DNA of 64,000 nt from Paenibacillus phytohabitans (lineage in GTDB: Bacteria > Bacillota > Bacilli > Paenibacillales > Paenibacillaceae): the NCBI RefSeq assembly GCF_013141775.1, contig NZ_WHOB01000012.1:186001-250000 (forward strand), in the 5' to 3' direction. The position numbers were made by a program, and so were the translations under genes. Below, piece after piece: positions 61,301 to 64,000 of the stretch (the first letter of the stretch is position 1; the number at the start of each line of letters is the position of its first letter). The notes under the pieces are model-generated. The model searched no databases. It saw only the letters and a list, made by a program, of their open reading frames with translations, and had not been told where the DNA came from.

Positions 61301-62874
61301 AATTGATCTGCGCGGTTCTTGTACTTCTCTGTGTCCCACCCGTAACGGATGAAGAAGGTCATCTCGGCCTCCTGCGGCTTGATATCGCCCACATTGAGGA
61401 TCCAGGACTTGCGGATCTGATGATCCCACGACTTGCTGAGCTCCTCGCCGATCAAGGCCAGAGGGATTGAATTGAGCCATAGATAGCTCTGGTCAACAGG
61501 TGCCCAGTAAGAGACATGATAGTATAGACCGTGTCCGCCTTTGCGCGCACGTTCTTCGGCCTCCGGAACACTCCGCATGATCCCGTGATTATCATCGCAC
61601 CAGATCACGGTCACATTCCCCGGCAGATCAAATCTGGGATGATTATAGATCGGCAAAACTTCCTTGTAAGGGATAAACGCCTGGAAGGCATTCTCGTATT
61701 TATCCTGGCCCAGTATCTCCCGAAGCAGCTTCTGCTGTTCCCGGATGATCTCATTCATAAGGGCAGCTTTGCGCTCATCCAAATCACCGCCCAGGTAATT
61801 AAAAGCAGGCTCCATGAGATTCTTTACATTGAAAGCCTCGTCATGGATTCCCCTCATCCCTAGCGTCCACTGCGCCTCGGTGTCCTGATGGCGTTCAATA
61901 TTTTCCCGCCAGTACTGAAGCACGGCCTCCTTGCTCACGGTGTAATCGTACTGGATCGTGTCGGGGTTAACCCCCTTCCGGGCAGCATAGCTCTTTTTCC
62001 ACTCATCCCACTCGTGGGTGTTCGTCCGCAGCAGCATATCGGGATGACTGGAGCCGAGCACGATGCCGTATTCCTGCACCAGCTCCATATTGCCCGGAAC
62101 ATTGTTGATTGAATTGACATGCATGGCCGCCCAGAGGTAATTGCCCTTCAGCCGCAAAATGAGCTCGAAAATTCTGGCATACGTCTGCGGCCCCATCGTG
62201 TCCGGGTCTTGGAAGACCTCTTTGGCCCAGCGGCTGAGCTTTTCCTCATCATTGAGGAATACGCCCCGGTACTGCACATCCGGCATATCAGTAACCGAAG
62301 TATTGGCCGCTATATATACCTCATCCTTGGTTTGGATTGCAGTGTCCGCGAAAAAATACCACGGGTCTACCCCCATCCGTTCCGAGAGCTCGTATACGCC
62401 AAAGATGGCTCCACGGGAATCCGATCCGGCGATGACCAGCGTATTGCCGTCTACCACCTTGATCAGGTAGGCTTCCCATTTGTTTTTAATTGTGCTTACT
62501 TCAGCTGCGCTGATCTTCCCCTCGGTAATAAGCGCCTGGATCTGAGCACTGTCAGCCAGTGTGCCCACGATCACGACGGGGCCCTGGGGCAAGGCGGCCC
62601 CGCTATTCACATGGGCGTCCAGACGGGTGACCCGCTTGATATCCTCCTTCAAGTCATTCACCACGCGTCTGACCGGAGCTTTCTCCCCGGCGTCAACCCA
62701 GAGGGCCGCGGCCGTTCCGTTAGCCGCTAATGGGAAATCGCCGGCCTTCCCCGCTTCAGATAGCATTCCTCCGTCCTCTGAAAGCGGAGTATTGGCAGCA
62801 TAGGCGGGCATCCCCCCGGCCAAAAGTACGATTGTGATCATCATTGCAAACAAACGTTTTGAATATCGGATCAC
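58321..62874 (-). CDS. Secreted GH115-family alpha-glucuronidase, multimodular
   Basis: A 1517-residue exported protein; signal peptide 1-27 ('MMITIVLLAGGMPAYA'). Residues 35-680 match GH115 enzymes ('GSDSRGAIFGVYELSERMGV', 'YLWAAMHVNSINNVPGN', 'RGIHDEAF', 'VTVIWCDDNHGIMRSVPEAE', 'DQSYLWLNSIPLALIGEELS'), which remove (4-O-methyl)glucuronic acid from xylan. A beta-sandwich ('WIQLSAAAGTV') and a GH115 C-terminal domain (about 820-985) follow, then another binding-like module (about 1010-1200), a FIVAR-like helical linker (about 1220-1290) and a C-terminal concanavalin-like module (about 1300-1500). That last module is nearly identical to one in the next gene upstream. The start is GTG at 62874, after GGGGTGAG. 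Confidence 0.85.
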   Translation of the reverse strand: MIRYSKRLFAMMITIVLLAGGMPAYAANTPLSEDGGMLSEAGKAGDFPLAANGTAAALWVDAGEKAPVRRVVNDLKEDIKRVTRLDAHVNSGAALPQGPVVIVGTLADSAQIQALITEGKISAAEVSTIKNKWEAYLIKVVDGNTLVIAGSDSRGAIFGVYELSERMGVDPWYFFADTAIQTKDEVYIAANTSVTDMPDVQYRGVFLNDEEKLSRWAKEVFQDPDTMGPQTYARIFELILRLKGNYLWAAMHVNSINNVPGNMELVQEYGIVLGSSHPDMLLRTNTHEWDEWKKSYAARKGVNPDTIQYDYTVSKEAVLQYWRENIERHQDTEAQWTLGMRGIHDEAFNVKNLMEPAFNYLGGDLDERKAALMNEIIREQQKLLREILGQDKYENAFQAFIPYKEVLPIYNHPRFDLPGNVTVIWCDDNHGIMRSVPEAEERARKGGHGLYYHVSYWAPVDQSYLWLNSIPLALIGEELSKSWDHQIRKSWILNVGDIKPQEAEMTFFIRYGWDTEKYKNRADQFLKDWASEHFGSAYSDETADILGSFYQHTNVRKLEHMKVGLFNQTDYGDESSRRMAVYQDLFNRTAAIYNALPEAQKLSFYELVQSKINWAYYVNKAYYYADRSNLASDQGRMASADTFLKLSQEADLAKKDEIARYSSMAEGKWKGFIDPEIAPPPVINQLPPGTPALVLGDPSMGVVVQGEVMPQADSALVFSPYNQDGKFVLVFNKGAGSISWTAAADQPWIQLSAAAGTVNDETRLWVTVDQMEAHQGATAAITITDTAAGTNKTIQVVIENPAVPLSAIQGYAEADGYVSIEAEHYSRLNPKGGKTWKIVPDLGRAFGGDVVRASAPDLSAVEESAILSSAPSLEYDINLTSSGQFPLEIYRIPTLNSKGKVRFAVSVDNEAPMVVESAAADEGQGTVWVSNIFHMIEKHVVNLPALSAGQHTIKLWMVDNFIMVDKMVLYTGPEGIIPTELGPDESYNHEYNTSFSSGTDLLPWTLAAAQAKNIPAGWGGGAFVEADGKVGIEADYAMEHVLEAEDQITADMKAYTVSKRDKAQAAGKLPNAWRLTQSDTGMAMRLPDLGAQRSEDAEFPVYSPELTYTIHFSNTGTYNVWVRWRYVDNASDSIRGGLDGTLGNFPADVFFSNNLDEKWHWKNVGKVTAATAGEHDFSLWMREDGLYIDRIYLTKSGETPTDTLWTPSLRTESTVGQRLQTAVNAKRTAMSGISYPLGDAPGHYSQAAYASLMSALAAADALAMSGTASQQQADEALNAITAAETALDNSLLLTGGGVTYNVYRDFSVDTAGKYPYGFNVEGMTNGATATVQEENGNKFLRLTTASASGKADLFLPYTGEVKAAANQRIVIEYRARVNSSFPYANGAMVRNDSGSSNYSMVTAFDTGKIVVQNGASSKVKVKDFNLNTWYKIKMVANWNAKTYTVYINDAAAPVATDFSFRHTGGSKLTGQRFGIDGYANASIDFDDFKVYITNINTTNARPESKDQPIEAAGVMEG
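58411..58981 (-). repeat. Duplicated C-terminal module, copy 1 (in GH115 gene)
   Basis: This stretch encodes 'YRDFSVDTAGKYPYG' through 'GYANASIDFDDFKV' and matches 62920-63489 at high DNA identity without visible indels. Long perfect runs include CAGCTTGCTGCCGCCGGTAT. It marks a module shared by two adjacent exported proteins. Confidence 0.85.
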
Positions 62875-62895
62875 TTCAGCTCACCCCATTATTGG

Positions 62896-64000
62896 TTAAT
62901 CTCCGGTAACCCTGACTTTAAAATCGTCGAAGTCGATGGAGGCATTAGCGTAGCCGTCGATGCCGAACAGCTGGCCGGTCAGCTTGCTGCCGCCGGTATG
63001 GCGGAAGCTGAAGTCCGTGGCCACCGGAACCGGAGCATCGTTAATATAGACGGTATAAGTCTTGGCATCCCAGTTAGCCACCATTTTGATTTTGTACCAT
63101 GTGCTCAGACTGAAGTCTTTAACCTTAACCTTAGTAGAGGCTCCATTCTGCACGATGATTTTACCCGTATCAAACGCCGTGACCATGGAATAATTGCTGG
63201 TACCGCTGTCGTTTCTCACCATGGCTCCATTGGCGTACTGGAAGCTGCTGTTTAATCTGACGCGGTATTCGATGACGACGCGCTGATTCGTACCGGCCTT
63301 GACTTCACCTATATACGGCAGGAACAGATTGACCTTACCCGCTGTAGCTGCAGTTGTCAGCCGCAGGAATTTATTCCCGCCTTCCTCCTGCACAGTGGCG
63401 GCAGCACCGCCAGTGAGAGCTTCGCTGACAATGCCGTAAGGGTATTTGCCCGCCGTGTCGCCGGAGAAATCCCGGTAAGCGTTATAGAACACACCATCCT
63501 GTGTAGTGTTAAGCGAAGCTAACAGGGCCGCTTCTGCTTCAGCAAGCTTATTAAGCTCCCCGTCAAACTGCATTTTGGTCAAATCCGCGTCCTCGGCCAG
63601 TTCCTCCGCGTGATCCACTTCGGCCACGAAGGCGTTATACTTGGATTGACTATAGTTACCTAGCCCGTCGCCCAAAGGATAGGAGAAATTGACCAGCTTG
63701 CTGCGAAGCTGATTCACAATCTCATCCAGACCGTAACCCGGAACAACTTCTACGGAAACGGTGGAGAAGAACTCACGTCCGGCCAGCTTCAGGGTAACAG
63801 GCACCTGAACGGTGCCAATTGAACTGAAATCAAGTCCTGTCAGCTCCCGGCTGACGACAGCGGCCTGCTTCGGCTCGTTGTTGTAGACAACATCCACAAC
63901 GCCGGGCAGCGTGGGGCTTACTCCAGAAGGAGTCCTCACTACTGAAGTTACTTGAACCGCATCCGATGCTGCAATTACCTTTAAGCGGAAGGTAACCTGC
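62896..64000 (-). CDS. C-terminal part of an exported carbohydrate-active protein (runs off the window)
   Basis: The frame stays open to the window edge (368 residues visible), so the true start lies beyond 64000; the GTG at 63939 is internal. Visible from the left: an Ig-like/bacterial surface domain ('VDVVYNNEPKQAAVVSRELT', 'VPVTLKLAGREF'), a FIVAR-like helical linker ('SYPLGDGLGNYSQSKYNAF') and a C-terminal concanavalin-like module. The module matches that of the GH115 protein almost residue for residue ('NGAMVRNDSG', 'STWYKIKMVANW'). The catalytic part is outside the window. It lies 21 bp before the GH115 gene on the same strand, so it is probably another secreted hydrolase in the same operon. 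Confidence 0.75.
   Translation of the reverse strand, partial: QVTFRLKVIAASDAVQVTSVVRTPSGVSPTLPGVVDVVYNNEPKQAAVVSRELTGLDFSSIGTVQVPVTLKLAGREFFSTVSVEVVPGYGLDEIVNQLRSKLVNFSYPLGDGLGNYSQSKYNAFVAEVDHAEELAEDADLTKMQFDGELNKLAEAEAALLASLNTTQDGVFYNAYRDFSGDTAGKYPYGIVSEALTGGAAATVQEEGGNKFLRLTTAATAGKVNLFLPYIGEVKAGTNQRVVIEYRVRLNSSFQYANGAMVRNDSGTSNYSMVTAFDTGKIIVQNGASTKVKVKDFSLSTWYKIKMVANWDAKTYTVYINDAPVPVATDFSFRHTGGSKLTGQLFGIDGYANASIDFDDFKVRVTGD
62920..63489 (-). repeat. Duplicated C-terminal module, copy 2 (in partial upstream gene)
   Basis: Partner of 58411-58981. The translated modules differ at only a few dozen positions out of about 190, mostly conservative, which indicates recent duplication or gene conversion. 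Confidence 0.85.

Overview
The window looks like chromosomal DNA of a Paenibacillus-type Firmicute. This is inferred from gene content and not from a marker gene: strong AGGAGG ribosome binding sites, YesM/YesN sugar sensing, a copper-amine-oxidase N-terminal domain protein, an M4 neutral protease, an iturin-style lipopeptide synthase and a hemicellulose locus. No rRNA, tRNA, CRISPR array, insertion sequence or prophage was seen.

Layout. (1) 112-4504, minus strand: a compact five-gene operon of MFS transporter, flavodoxin lipoprotein, exported FMN-binding protein, NAD(P)-binding protein and ApbE flavin transferase, divergent from an AraC regulator (4672-5604). (2) 5723-7691: an aldo/keto reductase and a second AraC-type regulator. 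(3) 7892-12605: a beta-glucoside PTS operon (LicT antiterminator, EIIBCA permease, lipoprotein carboxylesterase) with an RNA antiterminator and two tandem terminators before the permease gene. (4) 13309-15987: a secreted bacillolysin-like protease, a small MazG-like protein and a frameshifted gene remnant. (5) 16039-43486: a biosynthetic gene cluster of about 27 kb. (6) 43669-64000: a polysaccharide-utilisation region with a beta-helix protein, a SurA-like protein, a solute-binding protein, YesN/YesM, two ABC permeases, and a run of GH127, GH115 and a partial relative of GH115. A Rap/Phr-like quorum-sensing pair sits inside it at 55376-56327.

The biosynthetic cluster is the most unusual part. 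Its five-prime end carries a malonyl-CoA acyltransferase (FenF/ItuD type) and a stand-alone acyl-AMP ligase plus carrier protein. These are followed by a 3950-residue KS-ACP-aminotransferase-C-(broken A)-T-C-A-T-E-C protein and a 2322-residue (half C)-A-T-C-A-T-C protein, then two tandem MGT-family glycosyltransferases. The logic is that of iturin/mycosubtilin: a fatty acid is activated, extended once, aminated at the beta carbon and passed to NRPS modules. Here the loading protein is split off, one module has lost its adenylation domain, there is no thioesterase, the line ends in a condensation domain, and glycosyltransferases are present. Hand-read specificity codes suggest D-Asn, then a Tyr-like residue, then Phe. 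A TetR regulator and an MFS exporter are transcribed divergently, and a perfect 21-bp inverted repeat lies between the two promoters. The combination suggests a glycosylated beta-amino-acyl lipopeptide that I cannot match to a compound I know.

The right-hand 20 kb fits uptake and breakdown of glucuronoarabinoxylan-like polymers. GH115 would remove glucuronic acid and GH127 L-arabinofuranose. A CUT1-type importer without its own ATPase would take up the oligosaccharides, and YesM/YesN would sense them.
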